Part shown: positions 6,234 through 13,309 of the stretch, piece by piece
How the letters are laid out: each line of letters opens with the position of its first letter
Numbering within the stretch: position 1 is the stretch's first letter
Source of the DNA: Mariprofundaceae bacterium
GTDB lineage: Bacteria > Pseudomonadota > Zetaproteobacteria > Mariprofundales > Mariprofundaceae
Direction: 5' to 3'
Assembly: GCA_030950825.1 (NCBI GenBank)
Contig: JAUZQT010000061.1
Location: forward strand, 1-13,501
Length of the DNA stretch: 13,501 bases
Translations under genes and position numbers: made by a program
Notes under the pieces: model-generated
Database searches by the model: none
Told to the model about the DNA's origin: nothing
The model's input: only the letters and a program-made list of their open reading frames with translations

Positions 6234-8215
6234 TCATTCCTAACTGGCTCTGAAACCTCTACTGGGAATAGTGCTGGAAACTGTAATTGCAAACGCTTAA
6301 GTTCCTGTTCCATTTGGCGGTAAAAAGTGACATCATGGACAGGCAAATGCAGTCTTCGTTGCATTAGTTTTTTGCTTTCGGGAACGTGGCTACGCATACC
6401 TTGTTGCCAGATATTGTCCATTGGCACATCAGCCAACATATTGGCAGACATAATATGAGCAAGATGAACCACCATAATAGCGGGCTGTACATTTGCAGGC
6501 CATGAATCAACACTATGCCAGCATGGATGGTGATGGTAATAAATAAAGTGATGGATGCTGCGTGGTAATTTCCAATGCAGTGCGAGCATCATGCCAGCAT
6601 CAATATGGGTGTAACCCAATATATCCCATTCGGCCTTTAATGTGGGTATCCCATCTTCGATATTTGTTCGCAGTTGTTCGAGTTTGTCTTTGCCTTCGAT
6701 GTGAAGAATAACAAGCTTGCCAATATCGTGTAGCATACCAAATAATCGGGCAGATTGCCGATCAATGATTTGGCTATAATCGGTTAAAACACGTGTGAAT
6801 AAGGCAATTGTTTGAGCATGAAAGTGTAAATGTTGTACATCCTTCTGTGTGGACTCACTGCCTATTTCTGGCATTAGATTTTGTAGAATAATATCCTGAG
6901 CCACATCCATCCCCAAGCGTGTTAATGCTAGAGCAACCTGTTTGACCTCGGGGCTATTTAGCATGGCATAGGCAGGAGAGTTGCACACATCAAGAATGCG
7001 CTGGGTTAATATTGGGTCTTTTTTAAGCAATTGGGCAAGATCTGCAGCCGCAGCATGGGGGTCATTGATAAGCACTTGAGTGTCATGCCATAATTCAGGT
7101 AAAGGAGGAATAGTAGCAATGCCTTGCCGCAAATGTTTGAGTGTTGATACTGCAAAAGGTGGCGGTGATGTTAAATCTACGGGTGGTATATCAGGCATCG
7201 TTGGTGATATGCTTTCAAAGACCCAAAGCAGGGTATGTTCTATGACTTGATCATCATTTTCTGATTCCACTAACTCATGGAAGTGAGGTGACGGTATATT
7301 GGAGCCTGTTTGCTCGCCGTAGAATTGTAAATCAGAAAAAAGATTTATAGTACTTTTCCCTTGAAGGGACGGACGTTTTTTTGACCCTAGCTGGATGCAA
7401 GATTCGTGTAATTCGCGGCAGGTTTGAAAACGTTTATCTGGATTTTTTTGCAATAGCTTTAGGACAATTTTTGAAAGTATTTCTGGTATTTTAGCGTGAA
7501 TATCTTGTGGGTTGGGTGGCGATTGTCGAACTTGTTTTTCCATAATTTCAAATTCACCGCCACCACCCTGTGCAGTAAAAGGCAATTGGGCGGTGGCAAG
7601 TTGAAACATTACAATGCCCAAAGCATATAAATCCGTACGATCATCAAGGTCTCGACCAAGAATCTGTTCGGGTGCCATATAGTAATAACTACCAATCGGA
7701 TTATTGCCCGAATAAGCAATATCATCCTGAATTAAACTGCTTTTAGCCAGTCCAAAATCCATGATTTTAATGCCGCCGTCATCGCAGATGAAAATATTGG
7801 ATAATTTAAGATCCCGATGCGTAATACATTGGGCATGGGCGGCATCCAGCCCTTGAATAAGCTCGGCAATGACAGCGTGAACCTCTGCTGTATCAAGCGC
7901 GCCATGATGTTTGATGTATTGTTTGAGCGTGCAGCCTTTAAGCAGTTCCATGATAATGCCCAAACGCTCACCGTGTTCATAAATATCTACAAAGCGAACG
8001 ACATTAGGATGCTCAATTTTACCTTGTGTTTGTGCTTCCATTTCAAAACGCGTGACCTGATCCTGATCATGAATAAGCTCAGGATGCAATACCTTAATCG
8101 CAACTTCCTGCTGCGTATTGTTATTCACCGCACGGTAAACAACGCCCATGCCGCCCCGACCAATTTCTTCAAAAAAAGTGTAGTGTGTTTTTTTAGTGAT
8201 GTCTATTTGGGGCAT
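6230..8215 (-). CDS. Ser/Thr protein kinase fused to an HDOD domain
   Basis: This 661-residue soluble protein has an N-terminal Hanks-type kinase domain (about 10-275) with all key residues: glycine loop GRGGMGVVY (19-27), Lys41 in VAIK, Glu60, HRDLKLSN (133-140, catalytic Asp135), DFG (153-155) and APE (181-183). A linker of about 90 residues is followed by an HDOD domain (about 365-580), including IPPLPEL, QLLKKDPILTQRILDVCNSPAY and FGMLHDIGK. His496-Asp497 keep the HD pair, which many HDOD proteins lose. There is no transmembrane helix or PASTA domain. HDOD modules are usually signalling partners in motility, biofilm or stress control, so this is presumably a regulator; its target is not evident. 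It starts 12 nt after trmO without a clear Shine-Dalgarno and is the last gene of the clpS-clpA-trmO run. Confidence 0.88.
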   Translation of the reverse strand: MPQIDITKKTHYTFFEEIGRGGMGVVYRAVNNNTQQEVAIKVLHPELIHDQDQVTRFEMEAQTQGKIEHPNVVRFVDIYEHGERLGIIMELLKGCTLKQYIKHHGALDTAEVHAVIAELIQGLDAAHAQCITHRDLKLSNIFICDDGGIKIMDFGLAKSSLIQDDIAYSGNNPIGSYYYMAPEQILGRDLDDRTDLYALGIVMFQLATAQLPFTAQGGGGEFEIMEKQVRQSPPNPQDIHAKIPEILSKIVLKLLQKNPDKRFQTCRELHESCIQLGSKKRPSLQGKSTINLFSDLQFYGEQTGSNIPSPHFHELVESENDDQVIEHTLLWVFESISPTMPDIPPVDLTSPPPFAVSTLKHLRQGIATIPPLPELWHDTQVLINDPHAAAADLAQLLKKDPILTQRILDVCNSPAYAMLNSPEVKQVALALTRLGMDVAQDIILQNLMPEIGSESTQKDVQHLHFHAQTIALFTRVLTDYSQIIDRQSARLFGMLHDIGKLVILHIEGKDKLEQLRTNIEDGIPTLKAEWDILGYTHIDAGMMLALHWKLPRSIHHFIYYHHHPCWHSVDSWPANVQPAIMVVHLAHIMSANMLADVPMDNIWQQGMRSHVPESKKLMQRRLHLPVHDVTFYRQMEQELKRLQLQFPALFPVEVSEPVRND

Positions 8216-8227
8216 TGGGCATGCATC

Positions 8228-8785
8228 TTAGTCAACATGTGAGCATTCTAGTTCATGGGATAAAAAAGCAAAAGAAGCATTGGGATCCAGCCAGCCATGG
8301 GAGGCATCGTTTATGGCATCGGCATATGGCAAGTAGGGCTTGATATCTAATACAGGGGTTCCATCCAACATGTCTAAGCCTTCAATATATAAGCATCGTT
8401 TTTTAATGGTGGTTAATTTCACAACCGATAAACCAATGCTGTTGGGGCGGTGGGGAGCGCGAGTGGAAAATAAACCTCGCCGAATATCAGAGCCACGTGG
8501 CGGCATGACGGTGGGGTTCCAACCCTGATTTAGGTGCATCCAGTACAATACCCAGATATGGCTAAAAGTGCCCAGATCTGAGAGGGCTTGTTCAAAATTA
8601 TAACCACGGTGTAGCGTGATTTTGCCAGCCGTGGCAGCTGCAAAATCAGGCTGGCGCGGTGCTGTGAAGCGCTCTTTAAACGGGCTATGCACCACGCCAA
8701 TTGGATTCATTTGAATGCAGGTATTAGCAGCCTGAGTTTCTTGGAAACTACCGGTATAGTTTTTTGGTTTTTTTTGCGGTTTCAT
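8228..8785 (-). CDS. trmO: tRNA (N6-threonylcarbamoyladenosine37-N6)-methyltransferase TrmO
   Basis: This 185-residue protein of the TrmO/YaeB/TsaA family uses SAM to methylate t6A37 in threonine tRNAs. Signature segments are MNPIGVVHSPFKERF (26-40), APRQP (42-46), RGLFSTRAPHRPNSIGLS (103-120) and DGTPVLDIKPYLPY (141-154). It is shorter than the E. coli protein (about 235), apparently lacking the C-terminal extension. The chosen ATG overlaps the clpA stop as ATGA (8782-8785). It leaves about 25 residues before the conserved domain, so the internal Met26 (8710) is an alternative start. Tight coupling to clpA suggests cotranscription. Confidence 0.9.
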   Translation of the reverse strand: MKPQKKPKNYTGSFQETQAANTCIQMNPIGVVHSPFKERFTAPRQPDFAAATAGKITLHRGYNFEQALSDLGTFSHIWVLYWMHLNQGWNPTVMPPRGSDIRRGLFSTRAPHRPNSIGLSVVKLTTIKKRCLYIEGLDMLDGTPVLDIKPYLPYADAINDASHGWLDPNASFAFLSHELECSHVD

Positions 8786-11025
8786 GCAGCAATCAAGGAA
8801 GGGTATTCAATATGAATTTCACCATCAATGAGCACCACGCTTGCTTTGCCTCCCTTTTGTAACGCGCCAAATAAAATGGCATTGGCCAAAGGTTTTTTCA
8901 AAGTATCTTGGATACAGCGAGCCATGGGTCTTGCCCCCATAGATGGGTCATAACCGTGCTCTGCCAACCAGTTACGCGCTTCGTCGCTCACCTCTAACTC
9001 AACCTTTTTATCCAATAACTGCATTTCAAGTTCAACGATAAATTTATTGGTTACATGTAAAATTGTATCCCTATCCAAGGTAGAAAAGGGGATGATAGCA
9101 TCCAAACGGTTGCGGAATTCGGGTGTAAATAAACGTTTAATAGCCTCTTCATCGCATCCTTGATTGGATGAGGAAGCAAAGCCAATGGCATTTTGTTGCA
9201 TTTCAAATGCCCCTGCATTGCTGGTCATAATAATAATGACATGTCTGAAATCAGCGGCGCGACCATTGTTATCGGTTAGTTTTCCATGATCCATGACCTG
9301 TAATAAAATGTTGAATAAGTCTTGGTGCGCTTTTTCCATTTCATCCAGCAATAAAACGGCATGGGGATGTTTGTTGATGGCATCGGTTAATAAACCACCT
9401 TGCTCATAACCGACATAGCCTGGAGGAGCTCCAATCAAACGTGATATCGCATGTGCTTCCATGTATTCAGACATATCAAAGCGAATAAATTTAATGCCCA
9501 TGATCCGGGCCAATTGGCGAACCACTTCTGTTTTGCCCACACCAGTAGGCCCTGAAAAGAGAAAGCTGCCAATGGGTTTGTCAGGGTGTGACAGGCCTGC
9601 CCGTGATAATCGGATGCTTGCGGACAACTGTTCAATAGCATGGTTTTGTCCGAATATAGCCAGCTTTAAATTACGTTCCAAGTGCTCAAGGCTTTGTTTA
9701 TCCGAGGATGAAACTTGGCGATTGGGAATACGTGCCATGCTGGCAATAGTCGCCTCAATATCCGTGATATTGATTTGTTTTTTGCGCTTTCCATCGCTTC
9801 TTAAATGTACAGCAGCCCCTGCCTCATCCAATACATCAATAGCAGAATCAGGGAGGCGTCTATCTTGAATATAACGCGATGCCAGCTTGGCAGCGGTTAA
9901 AATAGCAGTTTGGCTATAATGAATATCATGATGGCTTTCAAGGCGATCCTTCAAACCTTTGAGAATTTCTACGGTGTCTTCAATGCTGGGCTCTTCCAAA
10001 TCAACCTTTTGAAAACGCCGAGAAAGTGCGGATTCTTTTTCAAATACCTGACGGTATTCTTGGTAGGTGGTTGCACCAATACAACGTAGCTCACCATTGG
10101 CCAAAGCAGGCTTGAGTAAATTCGATGCATCCATGGTGCTGCCACTGGTAGAGCCTGCACCAATAATGGTATGAATTTCATCAATAAATAAAATAGATTT
10201 CTTTTCTTTTCCGATGGCTGTGATAACTGATTTAAGCCGTTCTTCAAAATCGCCACGGTATTTGGTACCAGCCAATAGTGCCCCCATATCCAGTGAGAAT
10301 ACTTTGGTATCATGTAATATTTCAGGAGTTTCACATCTCACAATGCGCAGTGCTAAGCCTTCAGCCAAGGCTGTTTTTCCGACACCAGCCTCACCGACCA
10401 ATAAAGGGTTATTCTTCCGTCGTCGACATAAAATATGCATGCACCGGTTTAATTCCCTATCGCGGCCAATCAGTGGATCAATTTTTCCTGCGGCAGCACG
10501 CTCGCTAAGGTTGATGCAAAAGCGTTGTAGCGGAGAAGGGTCTGCTGTTGTTTGTTTGTCAGGTGAAATAAGTTTATCCGTTTGTGATGATAGGCTTAAG
10601 GTGCCGTGGGATATAAATGCAATCACATCCAGTCGAGTGATACCTGCACTATTTAAAAAATAGACAGCATGGGAGTCTTTTTCGGAAAAAATAGCCACCA
10701 AGGTATGGGCACCAGTAACCTCCTGTTTTCCTGCTGATTGGACATGCAGGACAGCGCGCTGAATCACCCGTTGCAGGCCAACACTGGCAACCGTTCCGCC
10801 TTCATCTTCTACCAATATGGCAACATGCGTTTGAATGAACGCCTTAATTTCCTCACGTAAGGGCTGAATATCAACATGAAGGGATTCCAATACATGCTTG
10901 GATTCTGGATTATCAAGCAAACCCAATAGTAAGTGTTCGACAGTCACAAATTCATTGCGCTGCAAATGTGCTGCATGAAAAATATCATTCAGTGATTGTT
11001 CAAGATTTTCGCTTAATATGCCCAT
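8782..11025 (-). CDS. clpA: ATP-dependent Clp protease ATP-binding subunit ClpA
   Basis: This 747-residue HSP100 unfoldase feeds substrates to the ClpP protease. A Clp N domain (about 1-145, binding ClpS) is followed by AAA+ module 1, with Walker A GEAGVGKT (211-218), Walker B ILFIDE (278-283) and the pore segment KYRGDFEERL (255-264). AAA+ module 2 has Walker A GPTGVGKT (492-499), GAPPGYVGY (532-540) and Walker B LLLDE (558-562). The IGF tripeptide at 614-616 is the ClpP-docking loop. No coiled-coil middle domain is present, separating it from ClpB. Length is close to E. coli ClpA (758). The start has AAGGTG five nucleotides upstream. It lies 49 nt after clpS and overlaps trmO by 4 nt. Confidence 0.96.
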   Translation of the reverse strand: MGILSENLEQSLNDIFHAAHLQRNEFVTVEHLLLGLLDNPESKHVLESLHVDIQPLREEIKAFIQTHVAILVEDEGGTVASVGLQRVIQRAVLHVQSAGKQEVTGAHTLVAIFSEKDSHAVYFLNSAGITRLDVIAFISHGTLSLSSQTDKLISPDKQTTADPSPLQRFCINLSERAAAGKIDPLIGRDRELNRCMHILCRRRKNNPLLVGEAGVGKTALAEGLALRIVRCETPEILHDTKVFSLDMGALLAGTKYRGDFEERLKSVITAIGKEKKSILFIDEIHTIIGAGSTSGSTMDASNLLKPALANGELRCIGATTYQEYRQVFEKESALSRRFQKVDLEEPSIEDTVEILKGLKDRLESHHDIHYSQTAILTAAKLASRYIQDRRLPDSAIDVLDEAGAAVHLRSDGKRKKQINITDIEATIASMARIPNRQVSSSDKQSLEHLERNLKLAIFGQNHAIEQLSASIRLSRAGLSHPDKPIGSFLFSGPTGVGKTEVVRQLARIMGIKFIRFDMSEYMEAHAISRLIGAPPGYVGYEQGGLLTDAINKHPHAVLLLDEMEKAHQDLFNILLQVMDHGKLTDNNGRAADFRHVIIIMTSNAGAFEMQQNAIGFASSSNQGCDEEAIKRLFTPEFRNRLDAIIPFSTLDRDTILHVTNKFIVELEMQLLDKKVELEVSDEARNWLAEHGYDPSMGARPMARCIQDTLKKPLANAILFGALQKGGKASVVLIDGEIHIEYPSLIAA

Positions 11026-11030
11026 ATATT

Positions 11031-11036
11031 CACCTT
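11031..11036 (-). promoter_or_regulatory. clpA ribosome binding site
   Basis: Minus strand AAGGTG lies five nucleotides before the ATG at 11025. It is one of the few clear Shine-Dalgarno sequences in this operon and fixes the clpA start. Confidence 0.7.
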
Positions 11037-11074
11037 ATTTTCTCGAAGATTCCATAGGTTTGTCAGTCGTTTTA

Positions 11075-11392
11075 TCAGTCGTCTGTTTGAGGCTCAAAGC
11101 TACAGCGTAATGGATATTCATCTTTACAGCAATGTGCTTGCACCTGTGCGACTTTGCTTTCAGCAATATCTTTTGGATAAACACCGCAAATAGCAAGCCC
11201 TTGCTCATGGATGTGCATCATGATGGTTGTTGCGCTATTTTCTGTATGTTTGAAATACGTCTTCAACAGTTCAACCACAAAATCCATAGGGGTATAATCA
11301 TCGTTAAACATGATAACCTTATACATGGGTGGCTTTTTCAAGATTGGTTTTTCTGTTTGTATGTGGGGCGTTATGATGGTGTCTGTATCCAT
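11075..11392 (-). CDS. clpS: ATP-dependent Clp protease adaptor ClpS
   Basis: This 105-residue adaptor delivers N-degron substrates to ClpAP. After a variable N-terminal tail of about 20 residues, the conserved core starts at PPMYKVIMFNDDYTPMDFVV (21-40). Asn30, Asp31 and Asp32 form the pocket that holds the substrate's N-terminal residue, and His62 (in HIHEQG) is the matching pocket histidine. AICGVYPKDIAESKVAQV (67-84) is typical of the family. It is directly upstream of clpA, the usual arrangement. The frame remains open upstream but has no earlier ATG. The ATG lacks a Shine-Dalgarno, and a TATCAT hexamer (11399-11404, minus strand) ends only six nucleotides before it, so a leaderless transcript is conceivable. 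Confidence 0.95.
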   Translation of the reverse strand: MDTDTIITPHIQTEKPILKKPPMYKVIMFNDDYTPMDFVVELLKTYFKHTENSATTIMMHIHEQGLAICGVYPKDIAESKVAQVQAHCCKDEYPLRCSFEPQTDD

Positions 11393-11433
11393 GTCGCAAT
11401 GATAGGGGCTGCCATCATGTTTTTCGAGAGTTA

Positions 11434-11589
11434 GGAACGGGAATTAAATAACATGTGCATTTAAGGCGCAGTATTTTTATTCAGCATGAAGGCGAAAAAA
11501 GCGAAGCATAGCTTGCTATGTAAGCTTTTTTGCAACGCCCATGCTGGGCAAAAAGATAAGTTTGAATTATTCAGGTTAATTCCCGTTCC
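11434..11589. mobile_element. 156-bp MITE-like element with terminal inverted repeats
   Basis: Perfect 14-bp terminal inverted repeats, GGAACGGGAATTAA (11434-11447) and TTAATTCCCGTTCC (11576-11589), enclose 128 bp with no coding capacity. TTA flanks both sides (11431-11433 and 11590-11592), consistent with a 3-bp target duplication. The centre folds into a long imperfect hairpin. The GGAA-type terminus and TNA duplication recall IS5-superfamily elements, but that relation is inference. It occupies most of the 224-bp gap between the divergent clpS and cbbY genes. One end contains the 15-nt motif that also precedes both intron-like elements. Confidence 0.65.
11482..11546. repeat. Long imperfect hairpin inside the MITE-like element
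   Basis: Nested complementary segments are CAGCATG (11482-11488) with CATGCTG (11540-11546), GGCG (11491-11494) with CGCC (11536-11539), AAAAAAGC (11495-11502 region) with GCTTTTTT (11524-11531), and CATAGC (11507-11512) with GCTATG (11515-11520). Internal loops and bulges separate them. The stem could form in DNA or in RNA from either strand. It lies between divergent promoters, so a terminator role is not obvious. Confidence 0.85.
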
Positions 11590-11616
11590 TTAGAATAAAT
11601 ATGTGGAGCGTAAGGC

Positions 11617-12390
11617 ATGGGAAGTAATATGACGGAACTAAAATGTATTTTATGGGATGTTGATGGCACGCTGGCCGATACCGAGCGTGATGGTCATCGT
11701 GTTGCGTTTAATAGGGCGTTTGAAGAAGCTGGGCTTGATCGTCGCTGGGATGTTGCAACATATGCTGTGTTGTTAAAAGTCACGGGTGGCAAAGAACGTA
11801 TGAAATTTGATATTGAGCGTGGCGGTATGCCTGATATGCCGTATAAAAAAATCGTTGAATTACACGCCCGCAAAACCATTCATTATCAAACACTGATTGC
11901 AGATGGCTTGATTCCATTGCGTGCTGGGGTGCGTCGTTTATTGGAAGAAGCCTATGGTGCTGGTATCACATTAGGCGTTGCCACCACTACCACACCAGCG
12001 GCACTGGATGCGTTAATTGAGCACTCGCTGGGCAGGGAGTGGTTTGATCGTTTTGCGGTACTTGCGGCTGGGGATATTGTGCCTGCCAAAAAGCCTGCAC
12101 CAGATATTTATACGTATGCAATGCAACAATTGGGTGTTGCCCCTGAAAACACCTTGGCCTTGGAAGATTCAGGCAATGGCTTTTTATCAGCGCAAGCTGC
12201 GGGATTAAAATGCGTGATTACTATCAATGATTATACTGCGAATCAAAATTTTGAAGGCGCGGATTTGGTGGTGTCTGAATTTGGTGCAGCTGGGCGGAAT
12301 GCTGTAGATGTATTGATAAATAAACATGACCTTACAGGGCTACATTGCGTCACACTGGCGCACTTAAAAGCAATTGTTGCAGCAGTGTGA
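11617..12390 (+). CDS. cbbY: CbbY-type HAD phosphatase (sugar bisphosphate clean-up)
   Basis: This is a 257-residue HAD-superfamily phosphatase. Motif I is DVDGT (14-18, nucleophile Asp14 and Asp16), followed by LADTERDGHRVAFNRAF (19-35), typical of CbbY. Motif II is VATTTT (121-126), motif III the AKKPAPDIY lysines (157-165) and motif IV LEDSGNG (182-188). CbbY proteins dephosphorylate xylulose-1,5-bisphosphate, a RuBisCO inhibitor, which hints at an autotrophic host, though related phosphatases occur elsewhere. ATG 11617 has GGAG eight nucleotides upstream (11605-11608); ATG 11629 is a weaker alternative. The gene starts 27 nt past the MITE-like element and its stop overlaps the tatD start (TGATG). 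Confidence 0.82.
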   Translation: MGSNMTELKCILWDVDGTLADTERDGHRVAFNRAFEEAGLDRRWDVATYAVLLKVTGGKERMKFDIERGGMPDMPYKKIVELHARKTIHYQTLIADGLIPLRAGVRRLLEEAYGAGITLGVATTTTPAALDALIEHSLGREWFDRFAVLAAGDIVPAKKPAPDIYTYAMQQLGVAPENTLALEDSGNGFLSAQAAGLKCVITINDYTANQNFEGADLVVSEFGAAGRNAVDVLINKHDLTGLHCVTLAHLKAIVAAV

Positions 12391-13160
12391 TGATGGCGTT
12401 GTTTGACTCCCATTGCCATATTGATTTTGAACAGTTCAATGATGATCGTGATGATGTTTTTGCGCGTATGCGAGATGCTGGGGTTACGCGCCTGGTGGCG
12501 GTATCGGTTGAATTGGAACAAACCCCACGGCTGATTGATTTGGTGGAATCGCATTATGGCGTGTGGTTCTCAGTGGGTGTACACCCCAATCATGGGGTGG
12601 ATCATGAGCCGACAGTTGATCAATTATGTAAATTGGCAGGGCATGAAAAGTGTGTGGCAATTGGGGAATCGGGCATGGATTTTTTTCGTGCCAATGTTGA
12701 TCCAAAGACTCAGGAACAGCGTTTTCGCACACATATTCGGGCAGCCCATGCCGTAAACAAGCCTGTTATTGTGCATATGCGTGATGCTGATGATGCGACA
12801 CTACGCATTTTAAAAGAGGAAAATATCGCAGGCTGTGGGGGTATCATGCATTGCTTTTCATCCACCTGCAAGGCAGCAAGGCAAGCGTTGGATATGGGTA
12901 TGTCGATTTCGTTTTCTGGCAATGTCACATTCAAGCGCAACGATGAGCTGCGAAATATTGCAACTCAAATACCTGAAGACTCCATATTAATTGAAACAGA
13001 CGCCCCATATCTTGCCCCAGTGCCCATGCGCGGCAAACGCAATGAACCAGCATTTGTGAAGCATGTGGCAGAATGTATTGCGGAAGTGCGGGGCATTTCA
13101 GTCGAGCATCTGGCAGATATAACCACAGCCAATGCTTTAAAACGTTTTCAGTTGATCTGA
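12390..13160 (+). CDS. tatD: TatD-family metal-dependent hydrolase (DNase)
   Basis: This is a TIM-barrel metallohydrolase of the TatD/YcfH family, of about 256 residues, with reported 3'-exonuclease or related nuclease activity. Metal-binding motifs occur in order: DSHCHIDF near the N-terminus (HxH), IGESGMDFF (Glu; the more usual form is GEIGLDYY), PVIVHMRDA (His), GGIMHCFSS (His) and LIETDAPYLAP (Asp). The frame is open from 12345, but the family sequence begins at MALFDSHCH. The chosen ATG at 12390 overlaps the cbbY stop by one base, with ATG 12393 as an equal alternative. Coupled translation with cbbY is likely. It ends 22 nt before the right intron-like element. Whether it is TatD, YcfH or YjjV-like cannot be told from sequence alone. 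Confidence 0.88.
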   Translation: MMALFDSHCHIDFEQFNDDRDDVFARMRDAGVTRLVAVSVELEQTPRLIDLVESHYGVWFSVGVHPNHGVDHEPTVDQLCKLAGHEKCVAIGESGMDFFRANVDPKTQEQRFRTHIRAAHAVNKPVIVHMRDADDATLRILKEENIAGCGGIMHCFSSTCKAARQALDMGMSISFSGNVTFKRNDELRNIATQIPEDSILIETDAPYLAPVPMRGKRNEPAFVKHVAECIAEVRGISVEHLADITTANALKRFQLI

Positions 13161-13165
13161 AACCG

Positions 13166-13182
13166 AACCTGAATAATTCACA
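13166..13182 (+). other. 5' flank (IBS-like target) of the right intron copy
   Basis: The last 15 nt before GTGCG are CCTGAATAATTCACA (13168-13182), identical to the 15 nt preceding the left copy (142 down to 128). Positions 13166-13180 also match the minus strand of 11563-11577 in the MITE-like element over 15 nt. TTCACA and TGAATAA would be the IBS1 and IBS2 positions of a group II intron. TTGTTCA at 13392-13398 can pair with all seven bases of TGAATAA (one G-U). Confidence 0.55.
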
Positions 13183-13309
13183 GTGCGGCCGGGCAAGGTC
13201 GTTTATTCTGGTGGGTGAAAATCCCGCTCCGGTAAGGATTAACCATCCGCCGGGAAGTGAACCTTGGGTCGGCGGAAGTAATTCCAAAGATTGAGCACAA
13301 GGGAATCGA
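13168..13309. repeat. Right arm of 142-bp inverted repeat bounding the window
   Basis: This is the reverse complement of 1-142 with a single mismatch at 13242. It is limited outward only because the left copy is cut by the window edge, so the true repeat is probably longer. The inner boundary at 13168 is sharp. Confidence 0.95.

Noticed and set aside
7817..8242. 141-codon rightward open frame within the kinase gene
   Set aside because: The opposite strand encodes intact kinase catalytic motifs over the same bases; the antisense product is Cys/Phe-rich and without family features.
11482..11546. Rho-independent terminator for clpS or cbbY
   Set aside because: The hairpin lies upstream of both divergent genes, the T run is inside the stem rather than after it, and no gene ends there.
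13202..13207. TTATTC near the intron start as EBS2 partner of GAATAA
   Set aside because: It pairs well, but lies only about 20 nt into the intron, where domain I substructures carrying EBS2 are not expected; the motif is also nearly palindromic, so matches arise easily.
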